Positions 20,605 to 32,800 of a stretch of DNA of 64,000 bases are shown in pieces. The stretch is from Ustilaginoidea virens. Taxonomy: Eukaryota; Ascomycota; Sordariomycetes; Hypocreales; Clavicipitaceae. Both the position numbers and the translations under genes were made by a program. The notes below the pieces were generated by a model, which was not told where the DNA came from, ran no database searches, and worked only from the letters and a program-made list of their open reading frames with translations. Numbering within the stretch: the stretch's first letter is position 1; every line of letters begins with the position of its first letter. Where the stretch lies: assembly GCF_000687475.1 (NCBI RefSeq), contig NC_057318.1:3906001-3970000 (forward strand). The letters are read 5' to 3'.

Positions 20605-23600
20605 ATGGCACAACAAAATGTGAGTTGCCCTCCCCCCCCCCCCCCCCCTTCCCTCCCCTGTTCACTACCTATCTATCTGTCAAGCCTCTTTAAAAGAAAT
20701 CTTGTACAAGTATCTGCCCTCCCACCCATTCCCCCCCCCCGTTCATTGTCTACGCCGACTTTTAGTATATGTCGCCTTGCCCTTTTCTCAATATTTTGGA
20801 GAGCACTCTTACAACGATTTTTTTTTTGTCCCCTTCTCCCCTTCCTTCCCTTTCCCGTCATTTTACACAAGTCACCTACCGGCCTGCATTTTGTCAACGC
20901 TGGATAAAATTTTAATTTTTGAGCAGGACCCTAAAGTCGCAAATGTGGAAGCACAATCAGTATCTGATTCTGTGAATGCTTTCTCCAATTCTGATTTGCC
21001 AAAGGACTCGGGTGCTGATATGGCTGCACCCTATGGGACGCGCTCGCGCAATAGAGGCAGCAACGCCCGCATTAATTATGCAGAGGACAAGGACATTGAC
21101 ATGGATGTGTATGAGTTTTACGATAAGAAAGACCAAGATGTCTCAAAGAAGTCATCGCGGAAATCCGAGTCCGGCACAAATGGAGACAACACCCCACGCT
21201 CTATAGGTTCCCGGAGAGCTGCAGTCGAGGATTCCAAAGCAGCAACACTATTTCAGAATGGCTCCAAGGACACGACACCAAGCACCACAGGTACTCCATT
21301 GCAATCCGCTCAGCAATCCAACACGATGCCAGGCACCAGGAAGCGAAAAGCTGCGGTGACAGCAGCAGCATCAACGATGATGATGACGACGACGACGACA
21401 GTCTCTCCCTCTCTCCTTGTCTGTTCTGTCTCCCCCTCTCCCCTCTTCCTCTCCCTCCTCTACGTGGCTCCACGCTCCATCCAAGCGTATCCTTGCATGC
21501 GCTGCACGTCTGCACGTCGGCGTTTCTTTATACTGCCTATATCCCCTCCCCCTGGCTTTTGCCTTTGTAGTCTGGGGACCGGAACATGATGCGAATGCCG
21601 GAGTCTTGCGCATTGCATTGCATCGCATCGCATCGCTTTCGCCCCGCTTCCTTTTGGCTTTTTTCCCCCGTCTTCTTTTTTCTCTTCTCCATTGTCCAGA
21701 AAAGAAAAGAAAAGAAAAGGAAAAAAAAACACTCCATTTGCACCAGCTGTTTCTTGGCTGAATTGCCCCCAACACGAGCCCTCACCTCTCTTCCCTGTCT
21801 CTAGGCAGATCCACATACATCTAGACGGCAGGGGCCCACCCCTCCCACACCCACACCTACACCCACATCCACACCCACATCCACACCCGCCCACCTGTGA
21901 GAGCACCTTGCCTCCACGCTTTCTGGCATCCACACATCAACGCCACAGTTTGTTCAACCGCATCTTGTTGCTGTTTGTACGTGCTGGTCTTTGCGCCGCC
22001 ATCAGAGAAGCGACTGCGAAAGTAGTGAATTATTCGTCTTTTTTCTTTTCTTTTTCCCTTCATCCTTCGACTGTTTCCTTCTCTCTCCCCCCCCCCCTTC
22101 CCCTTCGATTCGAATCTGCTTGACTGTCTCGCTCGCTTCAGCTCACTAATCTGGCTCGATTTTTTTATTTTTATATTTATTTTTTTTTTAGCAATGACTC
22201 GGTTGACTGTGCTGTGTGTCAGAACACGTACCACATGAACTGTGTCAAGCCACCCCTGCTCAAGAAACCCTCCCGAGGCTTCGCATGGTCCTGTGCAGCC
22301 TGTAGTCGCGCGCAGGAGCGCAAGCTTGAGGCTCGCCATACCCCCAATGGTGCTGATGTCGAGGACGATGATCTTCTCGATGATGACGACGACGACCTTC
22401 AGGGCATAGGCACCGATCGTACCACGTCGGCAGATGCGGAGGAGCACCACCACCACAAAGGCACAGCAGAACAGATATACCAAGCAAGTCTTTGGCCATG
22501 GCGCTATCTCGGTATGCACTGCAAACCCGAGGATGCTCTCGATTACGATGACAGAATTCATCCTCGTGCCAGCACGCGAATCGGTCCCCGCCATCAAGCC
22601 AATGTTACTCCCTGGCCTGGCCGTCCTGTGGAATATGTCAAGCCATTGGAAATGAAAAAAGGCAGAGGAGCATCAAAGCTGTCCAAGGAGGCTCAAGTTG
22701 CTCAGGAGGCTGAGAAGGCGGCTCGCACCAAGCGGCCCAAGTGGGTGCAGGATGAGCCGCCAGGCTACCAGGCGCGCGGGGAGGATTTGGACGAGAATGA
22801 CCCAAGCGCCACGTCGACACGTCTCTGGGTGCCTAAATCCTCGGACTCGACTGAAAATGGCGACGTGTTTGGGTACATGACCAAAGCTCAGGGCTTGAGC
22901 AAGAAATTGGGATTGCCTGAACGCTCGACCAACCTGCAGGACATTGCGCTAGAGACGCTTTACCGCAACAGCCATGACCCCGTCAACGCTCTTCGGCATC
23001 TGCCCGAAACCGACCGGTCTGTGTTCAAGGAACCATCGCTGACACCCGCCGAGCAGAAGAAATTTGAGGAGGGAGTTGCCAAATACGGCTCCGAGCTGCA
23101 CCTTGTCATGAAGCATGTGAAAACAATGACACCAGGCGAGGTGGTGCGGCACTACTACACCTGGAAGAAGACGGAACGCGGCCAACAAGTCTGGGGCTCT
23201 TACTCCGGTCGCAAGGGCAAGAGATTGGCCAAGAGGGAAGACACCGCCGCGTCCAAGGCGGCAGATGACGTGGCTGACAATGACGACGACTCTGCGTTTG
23301 ATTCCAAGAAAGCCGTCGAGAAAAAGCGCAGCTTTATTTGCCAGTTTTGCTCGACAACCGCCTCCAGGCAATGGCGGCGGGCCCCGACTACTCAGGGACT
23401 CGTGAACGCAAACGGAACGAAAGCGACAAGCAAGGACAAGGGAAGCCAATACATCATTGCCCTGTGTCGGCGATGTGCCGAGTTGTGGCGCCGATATGCC
23501 ATTCGCTGGGAAGACATGGACGACGTGGCGAAAAAGGTTGGACAATCCGGAGGCAAGGCCTGGAAACGAAAGCAAGACGAGGAGCTTCTCAAAGAACTGC

Positions 23601-26156
23601 AGGCCGCACAGGAAATGGGCCTGAAGACCCCTGATCGCGGGTCTACCCCCGCCGCTGCCACCAACGGACAAGAGCCGCCGAGGAAGAAACTCAAGGGTGC
23701 GCCGGATAAGGATGTCGATGCCGCAGCTTCCGAGACGGGAAGCACTGCCACGACCTTGCGCAAGAAGGACAAGACGGCAGACTCAACGCCCGTGCCTGAC
23801 CTGCCGAAGCCACGCACTCTTCCATGCGCTGTTTGCGACCGGCTAGAACCCCTGGGCGATCAACATCTTTCTTGCCGGGAATGTCGATTGACAGTCCATC
23901 GCAATTGCTACGGTGTAATAGACAACAGGATCCAGGGCAAGTGGATATGCGACATGTGCTTCAACGACAAGAGCCCACAAGTTTCGATAGTAAGTGGTTT
24001 CCCCATCTCAAACGCCAAAGCTGCCGTCTTGCAGAGCGCTGACGGGCCACGTCTCCTCTACCCTTAGCACTACAAATGCGTCCTGTGTCCGGTGGAGTTC
24101 ACGGAGCAGGATTTTATAGAGCAACCGAAGCTCACGCATCATAAAAAGAAGATGTCTGAGAAGGATCGCGAACGTGAGAGAATAGAGGTTCAGCAGGCGC
24201 GAAAGGCCGTTGAGTATTATCGGAAAAGACAAGAGGAGCTGAACCGGCCCTTGAACCCTCGAGAGCCGCTCAAGAGAACAGCGGACAACAATTGGGTTCA
24301 TGTCACTTGCGCAGTATGGACCCCCGAAGTCAAGTTCGGGAATGCCAGGGCCCTGGAGCCACTGGAGGGCATCCCTTTGATACCTCGAGCCAGGTATGAC
24401 GAGGTGTGCCAAGCTTGCAACCAAAAGGGAGGTGCTTGCATCTCTTGTCACCAGTGCCGAATACCATGTGAGCCACGGCGCAGACTGCTTCCCCCCCCCC
24501 CCCCCCCCCCCCCCCACCAAAATAAAGTCTAACTGAGCCGTCTGCTAACGCCTGGCGGTAGATCATGTCGAGTGTGCTCGTCAACAGGGCCACCTCCTTG
24601 GATTTGACGTTTCGCCGGTCAAGAGCTCTCGTCGCGACCAGTCCAACATTGTGACGATGAAGGGAGAGAGCGGCATCATGTCTGCTGTGCTGTGGTGCAA
24701 AGACCACGTTCCCAGAAAGTCGATTGCACACAAGATGGATGAAGTCGTCAACGAATCTGGGCTGAATGCTTTGCAGCTTTACGTGCAAAACTATAAACAG
24801 GCCGACTTGACCCTGACAGGCACTGTTCGAAAAGCGAACCTGATGATGACTGCCGCCAAGATGTCGGGCTTACCCCTGGCGCCCAGCACCCGACGTGCTT
24901 CGTCAAGCGCCACGGGTCCGAACGGTGTGCTGAGCCAGGTCCGTGGCGGAGATGCCACGGAGGCTGCTGCAAACGCCGAGCACCCTGGGGAGAAGGTCTG
25001 CATGACATGCGGCATTGACGTGACGCCGAGGTGGTGGCCTATAGACACTACGCAAGAACGGAGGCTTACGAATGGACACCACGGAGCGATTGGATTCGAG
25101 GCGCAAAAGTTTGTGGAGCAGCGCAAGTTCCAGTGCCACAGGTGCAAGAAGAGCCCCAGGACCCCAGGGTCGTTTTCGGCGCAGCCATCCTCACCGGCAG
25201 CGACGGAGCCTCCGAGACAACAGCAGCAACCACAACAACCACAACAAGCACCCTTGACGAGCTCGGCCAATGCTCCGCCGCTGCTGCCGCCGCCACCGCC
25301 GCCGCCGCCGCCGCCGTCTCTGCGAAGTCCTTCGCGGCCGCCGTCCTCAGACTATCGGGCTGCTCCCCTGCGCCCGGAAATCCACACGTTGCTGCATCAT
25401 GCGCCTGCACAAGCTCCGGAACCTCCACCACCGCCACCGCCATCTCATGCGCCATCAACGCCCGTGGGTCACGTTTCGCACGGACAAGCTCATTCTTTGG
25501 GTCCACGGCCAAATCATGCCGTAGGCCACGGGTATCCCCAAGCACCTCCTTCGAGATCAGCGTACGGCGATTGGGGAAGCCAGCACGGATCACCGCCTCG
25601 CCACATGGGCGGCGCACCTCCGCCACCCTTGCACGGCGGTGGGCCTCCTCCTCCTCCAGTGTCGAGCCTTACTGCGCTCCGACCACCATCGATGTCTGGA
25701 CCGCCTCCCATCGCATCGGTACCTGTACAACACCAACATGCGCATGGATCACCGTTGTATGGGAGCGCGATGCCTCCGTCACCTCGAAGACTGAATGGCG
25801 CGGCTCCACCGCCAGGCTACGTGCCGCCATACGGCAGCACTCCTTCGTCGGCGCATGCTCCCGCTTCTCGACATGTCGCCGTCTCGCCAGGTGTGAGCCA
25901 CGGTGCCCTGCCTCCCCGATCTGACGGGTTTCCTCATGGGCTGCACACGCAACGGGCACCATCCTACGCTGCTGGCGTGCACACAAGCCCCGCAATGGTA
26001 ACCCGGAGCGGGCTGCCACCTCCGGGGGGACCTCCTGCGGTAGCAGCGCAGCGTGAAGCAGTGGGGTCTGTTGGCGGACTCGGACATCGGCCGGGGGAGA
26101 GCCGGCCGGCAAGTGGTGCCAGCGCAAGCCCGTCACTGCGAAACCTACTATCATAG
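20605..26156 (+). CDS. snt2: Snt2-type chromatin reader (PHD, ELM2, SANT, GATA-like, ePHD); BAH region apparently missing
   Basis: Exon 1 is 20605-20619 (MAQQN) and exon 2 starts at 20927. After an unresolved gap come 22192-23989, 24068-24467 and 24562-26156, all in phase. In order: a basic Ser-rich N-terminus (GTRSRNRGS, NYAEDKDIDMD), an incomplete PHD finger (CAVCQNTYHMNC ... WSCAAC), an ELM2-like segment (RIGPRHQANVTPWPG), a SANT domain (LTPAEQKKFEEGVAKYGSEL), a GATA-like finger (CQFC ... CRRC), an extended PHD (CAVC to KCVLC, then CAVW ... CQAC ... YHVECARQQGHLLG), a second GATA-like pair (CMTC ... CHRC) and a Pro/His-rich tail. Fungal Snt2 recruits histone-modifying activity to chromatin and normally carries a BAH domain before PHD1. 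Here 21400-22191 holds only low-complexity DNA, so the BAH domain and the first PHD1 cysteines are not visible. Confidence 0.75.
20632..20648. repeat. C17 tract in Snt2 intron 1
   Basis: A run of 17 C lies 12 bases after the GTGAGT donor of the first Snt2 intron (20620-20926). One of several long C runs on the sense strand of genes in this window. Confidence 0.9.
21401..22191 (+). other. Low-complexity segment where the Snt2 BAH exons are expected
   Basis: About 790 bases of CT-rich, A-rich and CACACCC-type repeats (21845-21893) between the coding sequence ending near KRKAA and the PHD1 exon. The right end is a good 3' splice site (CTCACTAAT branch-like sequence, T-rich tract, then TTTAG at 22187-22191), so its end behaves as an intron. 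No frame in it resembles a BAH domain, and exon 2 runs into a stop at 21587-21589 if unspliced. Confidence 0.7.
24491..24515. repeat. C25 tract in a Snt2 intron
   Basis: An uninterrupted run of 25 C inside the 94-nt intron 24468-24561 that splits the extended PHD finger. It lies between the donor and the branch point (TGCTAACG at 24542). Confidence 0.95.
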
Positions 26157-26744
26157 AAGAAGGGCTAGAACCAGGTGAAGGGGGGGGGGGGGGGGGTAGC
26201 GGAATAGAAGATGGAAAGGTTTCGCTGGCGTTTTGTACCCGCAACCTCTTCATCCATCCTGATTTTTGCTTTCTGTCTCTCTCTCTCTTTCTCTCTCCCT
26301 TTTTTCCTTCTTTTTCTCTTTTTTTTTTTTTTTTTCATTCTTCTTGGTTCTTGTTTCCAGCTTTTGCCATTTTGTATCTATTTTGGGTTGTGAAAAAGTC
26401 GAGCGAATGGCCGGGTTTTCTGTGTTTTCTTTTCTTTTCTTTTCTTTTCTGTTTTTTTTTTCACCTGAACCCAGAAAAGAGACGTAGGGAGTTGGAATAC
26501 CCCAGAAGGCGTTTTACTGACATGTAGAAAGACGGTACGATTGTCGAATTGAGCCGCGTGACGGGCGAAAGTGTGGTGGTTGACTTGATATTATCGTCGT
26601 TATTCAGGCGATTGGGGTCTTACTTGGATGAAGCCAGGGGAGGAGACGGGGGCGGTACGGGGTAACAGCAGCGTCGGGTTTGGCGCCTGTGTACAGTAGA
26701 CGGGCTGGTCCTATGAGAACGGACCCTCTGGATAGAGATGATTA

Positions 26745-26795
26745 ATCTGATGGCAGTTCTGATGGCCGTTCTGATGGCAGTTCTGATTGGGCAAT
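26745..26795. repeat. 15-bp repeat, about three copies
   Basis: Three imperfect copies of a unit like GATGGCAGTTCTGAT. It sits about 600 bases 3' of the Snt2 gene and is noncoding in my reading. Confidence 0.75.
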
Positions 26796-26853
26796 TCTGA
26801 TGGCGTGGTAGGGGAAGGTGTTGCGCTACAAGGTTGACGCCACACATCGAGCG

Positions 26854-26930
26854 GCTTTGTGGCGCTTTGTGAAGCTTTGTGAAGCTTTGTGAAGCTTTGT
26901 GAAGCTTTGTGAAGCTTTGTGAAACTTTTA
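26854..26930. repeat. 10-bp repeat GAAGCTTTGT
   Basis: About seven copies, the first two diverged (GCGGCTTTGT, GGCGCTTTGT) and the rest nearly perfect. Each copy contains a HindIII-type AAGCTT palindrome. The minus-strand peptide Ser-Phe-Thr-Lys-Leu-His-Lys-Ala is a repeat artefact. Confidence 0.9.
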
Positions 26931-27795
26931 TGTACTGCGATAGACCGCCCCAGGTTTCCGGCATTACTTGACAGGAAGCTGGTTATGCTTGACGACAGGG
27001 AATACATGTTAACTACCTACCTACTCTAACTGCATGTGGCCTAATTAGGTACCCCTAACCAGGCCAGTATCTCCATCTAGCGCCTCAACACACTGTTCCA
27101 GTGTACAATGGAAACCATTGACCCGAGTTCCTAGAGAATATCCCGCGTACAGTCGTTTGGACCAGTACAGCGGTGGCCCCGAAGGGGGTGGCTGATCGGT
27201 TTCGTAGGTGAGAGGGACGGTTTATAATTTTTATGTTTTATTATTTGTGGTGCATAACCCCCCCGTCTCTGCAGCCCCTTTTGGGCAAATGCCCGTATCC
27301 GACACACCCAAAGTGCATGTTGTTTGTTATGTGTAAAGCCTCGTGGCGCGCATATGTACGTGTTGCTCGGTACTCGGTACTCGGTACCCTGCTGGGTTCG
27401 AACTTGCCATCTTTGGCGGCCAGGCAAACGCCACACAAAGGCCGGCAGCGAGCAGTTGACTGGACCAATTGATGCCAGCCAACTGACTGCCGTGCGTTGG
27501 ACCCAGCTTAGCTGCCAGCTGCCCAGCTGCCGGTCCTTTCAGCTCACTTTTTGTCATCACCCTCACTCGCTCGCACCTTGGACGGCAAGACAAGCTTGCC
27601 GAGCCGCCCGCTCCAAGCAACCCGGTCGAGAAAACATCCCCGTCTGCACCCGTCAGCCCCCGTCAGCCCGATAACTCCTGCCGCCAGCTTCCCTTCCCGA
27701 CTCAAGCTTGGCTTGGCTGCTGCGGCAGCTCCGGGTTCGAATCCGCCCCCCAGATAGAATCTACAACGAGACCCGCGTCGTCACAATTGCCCTTC

Positions 27796-27797
<2 letters not shown>

Positions 27798-27827
<30 letters not shown>
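27798..27827. repeat. C30 tract in the kinase 5' leader
   Basis: A run of 30 C ends 42 bases before the ATG at 27870. If transcribed it would place a long C tract in the 5' leader. Length should be treated as approximate because such runs are error-prone. Confidence 0.9.
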
Positions 27828-27830
<3 letters not shown>

Positions 27831-27869
27831 TACCCCCGAGGCATCTATGAAGCACCGCGCCTCTTCGTC

Positions 27870-28625
27870 ATGGCGCAGTTCATCCTCGACCTGGTCTACT
27901 CGCTGGGAAACTGCCTGAACTGTTTCCCGGGATCGCCGACCCTCAAGATCAACAGCCGCAGCTTCAAGATCATCCGCCTGCTGGGCGAGGTGAGCGCATC
28001 CCCCCTCCCCCCCTTCCCCCCCCCGGATGCCGACGGGCTGCATCTACGCCTTTCGCTTCTTGCTTCCTGACCTGACGCCTCCCGCCAGGGCGGCTTCTCG
28101 TACGTCTACCTGGTCGAGGACGCGTCGACGCACGAGCTGTTCGCGCTCAAGAAGATCCGGTGCCCGTTTGGCAGCGAGTCGGTGCGGCAGGCCATGCGCG
28201 AGGTCCGCGCCTACCGGCGGTTCGCCCACGTGCCCAGCATCATATCGGCGGTGGACCACGCCGTCGCCACGGAGCGCGGTGCCGGCGGCGGCGGCGGCGA
28301 CGACGACGACGACTCCGCCAAGACGGTGTACGTGCTGCTGCCGTACTACCGCCGCGGCAACCTGCAGGACATGATCAACGCCAACCTCGTCAACCACGGC
28401 AGCTTCCCGGAGCGCCACCTCCTGATGCTCTTCCTGGGCGTGTGCAAGGCCGTCCGGGCCATGCACGAGTTCCGGCCGCCCCCCGCGGAGCGGATGCACA
28501 TGGGCAGCGAGGAGGACGGGCCGGGGCCCCGAGACGACGACGACGACGGCGACGGCGACGGCGACGACGCTCAGGAGCGGCCGCTTATGGCATCCCGCGA
28601 CAACCAGGGGGCCGTGGCCGCCGGC

Positions 28626-28677
<52 letters not shown>

Positions 28678-29294
28678 CGCAGTCCTACGCCCACCGGGAC
28701 ATCAAGCCCGGCAACATCATGATCGACGACTCCGGCTCGACCCCCATCCTCATGGACCTCGGGTCGGTGGCCCCGTCCCCCGTCGCCGTCACGTCGCCCT
28801 CGCTCGCGCTGCAGATCCAGGACGCCGCCGCCGAGCACTCCACCATGCCCTACCGCGCCCCGGAGCTGTTCGACGTGCGCACCGGCTCCGTCGTCGACGC
28901 CAGATCCGACATCTGGTCGCTCGGCTGCACCCTCTACGCCTGCCTGGTCGGCAAGTCCCCCTTCGAGATGCGCTCCGACGAGACCGGCGGCACCCTGAGC
29001 CTGTGCGTCCTCGGCGGCGACTGGCGCTTCCCCGACGAGACCCCCGCGGGCGCCAAGCGCATCGTCGCCACCACCACCATCAGCCAGGCCAAGGCTAGAG
29101 CCGCTTCCGCCGACCACTCGTCGTCAGGGCCAGCTGCAGCCGCCGCCGCCGCCATGCCCATCAGCGAGCCCGTCAGGCAGATTGTCCGGCGCTGCCTCAG
29201 AGTCGAGCCCGCCGAGAGGCCCGACATCGGCGAGCTGATTGCCCTGGTGGAGCAGGCGCTGGAGGGCCTCCCCGGCGAGGCTTCGACCTATTGA
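27870..29294 (+). CDS. env7: STK16/Env7-type serine/threonine kinase (NAK family)
   Basis: Exons 27870-27989 and 28089-29294, phase 0, 441 aa. The N-terminus carries GNCLNCFPG (about aa 12-20); yeast Env7 and mammalian STK16 are acylated through N-terminal Gly/Cys residues, so membrane anchoring is inferred. Kinase motifs: glycine loop LGEGGFSYVYLV (split by the intron), FALKKI, HRDIKPGNIMID (about aa 242), LMDLGS in place of DFG as in STK16, PYRAPELF and DIWSLGCTLY. Two low-complexity inserts interrupt the domain before the catalytic loop: an acidic Asp/Gly stretch and a run of about fourteen Ser from an AGC repeat (28632-28673). A further Ala/Ser insert lies near the C-terminal lobe. In yeast the kinase acts at the vacuole and restrains membrane fusion; that role here is by orthology. 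Confidence 0.85.
28632..28673 (+). repeat. AGC trinucleotide repeat encoding poly-Ser
   Basis: About fourteen AGC codons in the kinase gene, immediately upstream of the catalytic HRD loop sequence. It is an in-frame microsatellite in a predicted surface loop. Confidence 0.92.
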
Positions 29295-29815
29295 TGCGAC
29301 TGCTTGATTTTCGGTCGCTTGGGGTGTGTGGGGGGAGGGTTTGCTGGGCCACGTTGACGATGTATGGACCGCGTTGGCGGGATTTTTTTTATATTTTTTT
29401 TCTCCTTTTAAATCTACTTGCTTGTTTTCTTTGGGACGGCGTCTGGCGTTGCGGATTCCATTGTATATATAGTGTGGACGACAGTGAGACCAACGGTTCC
29501 GGCATTAATCGACCTGACATGACAAGTGCTGTTTGCCGGCGAAGCCAGCTGGAATTTCACGTCGCGGGCAGCCACCAATGTGTGTACCAAGTTGTGAGGC
29601 CTAGTTTTTGGGAGAGAGAGAGAGAGAGAGAGAGAAAGTCGCAGTTACATTACATTCTACCCTAGGCTGTCATCTCCTCCTCTTTCACTTGACATCATCG
29701 TGATGCAGCGTCATGGTCTTGCAGTTTTTCCTACTTCTCCCCCCCCCCTTCACCGAATGCCGAGCACGACTCGAATGCTGGCCCCAGGACATGTACACTC
29801 AAGCTCGTCGGCATC
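29295..29815. other. Convergent 3' region with a GA repeat
   Basis: Between the stop codons of the kinase and the mannosidase. Contains T-rich sequence, a GA dinucleotide run at 29611-29634 and a C9 run. No gene seen. Confidence 0.5.
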
Positions 29816-32800
29816 CTAGAGCTGGAGCTTGTACGTGGCCACCTCGAATGGTCTCAACGCAATGTCAAACTGTCCGTCGCCGAGCTCCACGGCTTCCAGC
29901 TCGTCCTCCAGGATGCTCGTCTTGCTCACGCGCTTTACTCGATACGCCACCTTGATCGTGCCCCTGCTATGGCCGCCCAGAGACTCATACACGCGCAAGA
30001 TGATGCTCTGTCCCTTGTTCACCCGCAGGCCCTCACGGAGGCTGACATCGTCGTCGTCGTGGCCGCGCTTGATGGTGTCGAGAACCAAAGAGTTTGACTC
30101 GTCCTTGTTGACGAGCTCGATGGGCGCTTTGAACACGGCCGTCGAGGGGGCGGACAGCAACTTGAGGGGGTTGTTGAAAGCGTAGGCGGCCCTGACCGTT
30201 GCCGAGGACAGGGATCCCTTGTGCGGGAAGATGGCCCAGCGAATGCTGTGTCGACCCATGTCTGCATGCTCGTCGGGGGCCTTGGGGGCGCGGACAAGGG
30301 ACAAGCGCATGATCTTGCCGGCCGTGGCAAAGCCGTACTTGCTGTCGTTGAGAATCGACACGCCGTAGTTGTGCTCGGAGAGGTCGGCGAACCGGTGGCA
30401 GCAGACTTCAAACTTGGCCATGTCCCAGCTTGTGTTGTAGTGTGTCGGTCGTTTGGTGATGCTGTACGCCGTTTCGTACGAGGCTTCGGTATTCACGACA
30501 TTGACGGGAAACTCGACCTTGAGAAACTTGGCGTTTTCATGCCAGTCAACCTCGGCAAAACAGTCCACCTGGGACGGTTGGCCCTTCAAAGCCGCCGACA
30601 AGGAAATGTACGACTTGAGAGAGCTCTCGTCGCTAATCTCAATGTCTGTGACCAGCGTCACGCGGTGGGGTTTATTCTCGTGAATCCTGGTCTGGCCATA
30701 CTTGAGCTCTTTCCGAGTCTCCAGATGGTAAACCTCGACGTCCCATGCTTGCCAGAAGAGAGGGATGTCATCAAAGATGACAAACTTGTTTGCTTGCCCA
30801 CCTGGCTCTATAACTTCTCGGTCATTGACGACATCATACAGGGATGCGATGCAGCCATTTTCTACCACGACGCGAAGCTGGTCATTTTGCAATACGTAGG
30901 CATTGCCTGTTGCAGCGACAGTGACGGCCGGTTTGTCCTCTTGGACCTTGAAGCTGTGCACCTTGAGTATTTGGCCATCTCCGCAAGCAACGCCGACTTC
31001 CGAGTCGGATATGTCGACAATCTCCTTGCGATGCCACGGTAGAGTGTTGACGACGACTGATTCATGGACGTAGTTGGACTTTGTTGTAGATGCACCAAAG
31101 AAACTGTAGATTTCCTTGAGCAGTTTCTCGCCGGTGCTGAAAACCTCGGCATAGAACTAGGGTGCGTCAGCATGTGTTGTTTTCCGGATACGGCTGCGAA
31201 GAAGAAGTTCAAAAGAGAAAGCAAACACCTGGAACTCCTCACCTTGTTCGATTCATCGTAGCACATCTCGATGGAGCTGCCTGGAAGACAGTCGTGGAAC
31301 TGACATAACAGAACCCTTTCCCACATGCCATCGATTTCTGCCGATGGGTACTTGTAGGATGAGTTGTCAATGGAGATGACGGTGGCTAATTGCTCAATGT
31401 CTCTCAGCATGACCTCGGCCTTGCGATTGAACTTTTTGTTATTGGCTTGTGTGGTGTAGGTGCCGCGGTGAAGCTCAAAGTACAGCTCGCCATACCAGGT
31501 CGGCAGTTCGGCGGCCTTGGGTGCGAGACGCTCAAAGAAGTCGTCAACGGTGAGACCGAGCTTGAGCTTGGGAATGCTCCCCACGGTGTTGCTGATGCCA
31601 GCGCATCTACGCAACTTCTCAAAGTGCTGCCAGGTCGGGCCGCCGCCACCGTCGCCCTTTCCGAATACCAGCAGCGAGGAACTGTCGACGCGCATCGTCT
31701 TGTGCTGGCTCATGCTCCGTCGTAGGTCGCCAAAATCGGCCTCTGCCGTGTACGTCTCGGAGGGAGGCATGTGGCACATGACTTGGCTTCCGTCAGGGCT
31801 CACCCACATGAAGGTGGTATGTGGGAAGTTGTTGATGTTGTTCCAGCTCAGTTTCTGCGTCATGAAGCGGTCCATGCCAGCCAGGCGACAGAGTTGGGGC
31901 AGTTGACTGGAATATCCAAAGGTATCCGGTAACCAAAAAGTACGGCAACGAGCTCCAAACTCGGCTTCGAAGAACCGCTGGCCATAGAAGAACTGGCGAA
32001 CAAGAGACTCGCCACTTGGCATGTTGGTGTCATGCTCGACCCAGCTGCCACCGATGGGATGAAACTGACCCTCATTGACCTTTCGCTTGACGCGTTCGAA
32101 AGCTCCGGGGTAGAGCTGCTTCAGCCACTTGTACTGCTGCGCCTGCGAACAGGCGAAATGAGCCTCTGGGTAACGGTCCATGAGGTCGCACTGGCTGGAC
32201 CATGATCTAGCTACTTTACGCTTTGTTTCTGCAAACGGCCACAACCAGCAGCTGTCAATGTGGCAGTGGCCGATCCCAAAGACGACGGGGTCTTTGCCCA
32301 CTTCGTACACTTTATGCGAGTCCACGTCGGGACCGATGATTTCCTTGGCAATCTCCCTGCACGCGAGTATGGATTCTTGATTGTTGACTTGGAAGGTGTC
32401 AATGATTCTCATGGCGACTGAGAGGGCGTGGTTCTGTTCAGCCGAGTCTTCGGGAAGCTCGCGAGCGGCATCCCCGATTTCCCAAATATCGAATTGGAGC
32501 TTACGGGCTGGCACGTTGACGGCGGCAATATTGGCTTTGCTCAGGCCGTAATACTTGTTCTGATCCGGAGGGGCAATGCTGACTTTTCCGCCGGGAGCAT
32601 TTCCAAACATGCCGTTACAGGCCATTTCGATATAAATTACATGCTCCTTGCCGTCTCTGAAAGCCTCGGGCAGGTTCCATTCGATACGCTCGCCACCACC
32701 GGAAAGGCCTTGCAGGGGCATACCGTCTTCGGTCCAGACGAGACCTTCATTATTCGCGTCCCACTCCAAGATGAGAAGCTCTTCGTGGAGGATTTCTCGA

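Larger units (their letters stand above)
26157..27869. other. Intergenic region with 10-bp and 15-bp repeats
   Basis: Contains a G17 run at 26180-26196, CT-rich and T-rich stretches (26270-26340, 26428-26460) that are probably Snt2 3' UTR, a 15-bp GATGGCAGTTCTGAT-type repeat and a GAAGCTTTGT repeat. No gene seen. A C30 tract lies just before the kinase start. Confidence 0.55.

Noticed and set aside
27715..27760. GGGTTCGAATCC, resembling a tRNA B box
   Set aside because: No matching A box, acceptor stem or anticodon arm can be folded around it. Similar sequences near 27385 and 56015 also fail.
28044..29117. 357-codon minus-strand ORF opposite the kinase
   Set aside because: Antisense shadow of a GC-rich kinase gene; no motif, dominated by Ala/Val/Gly.
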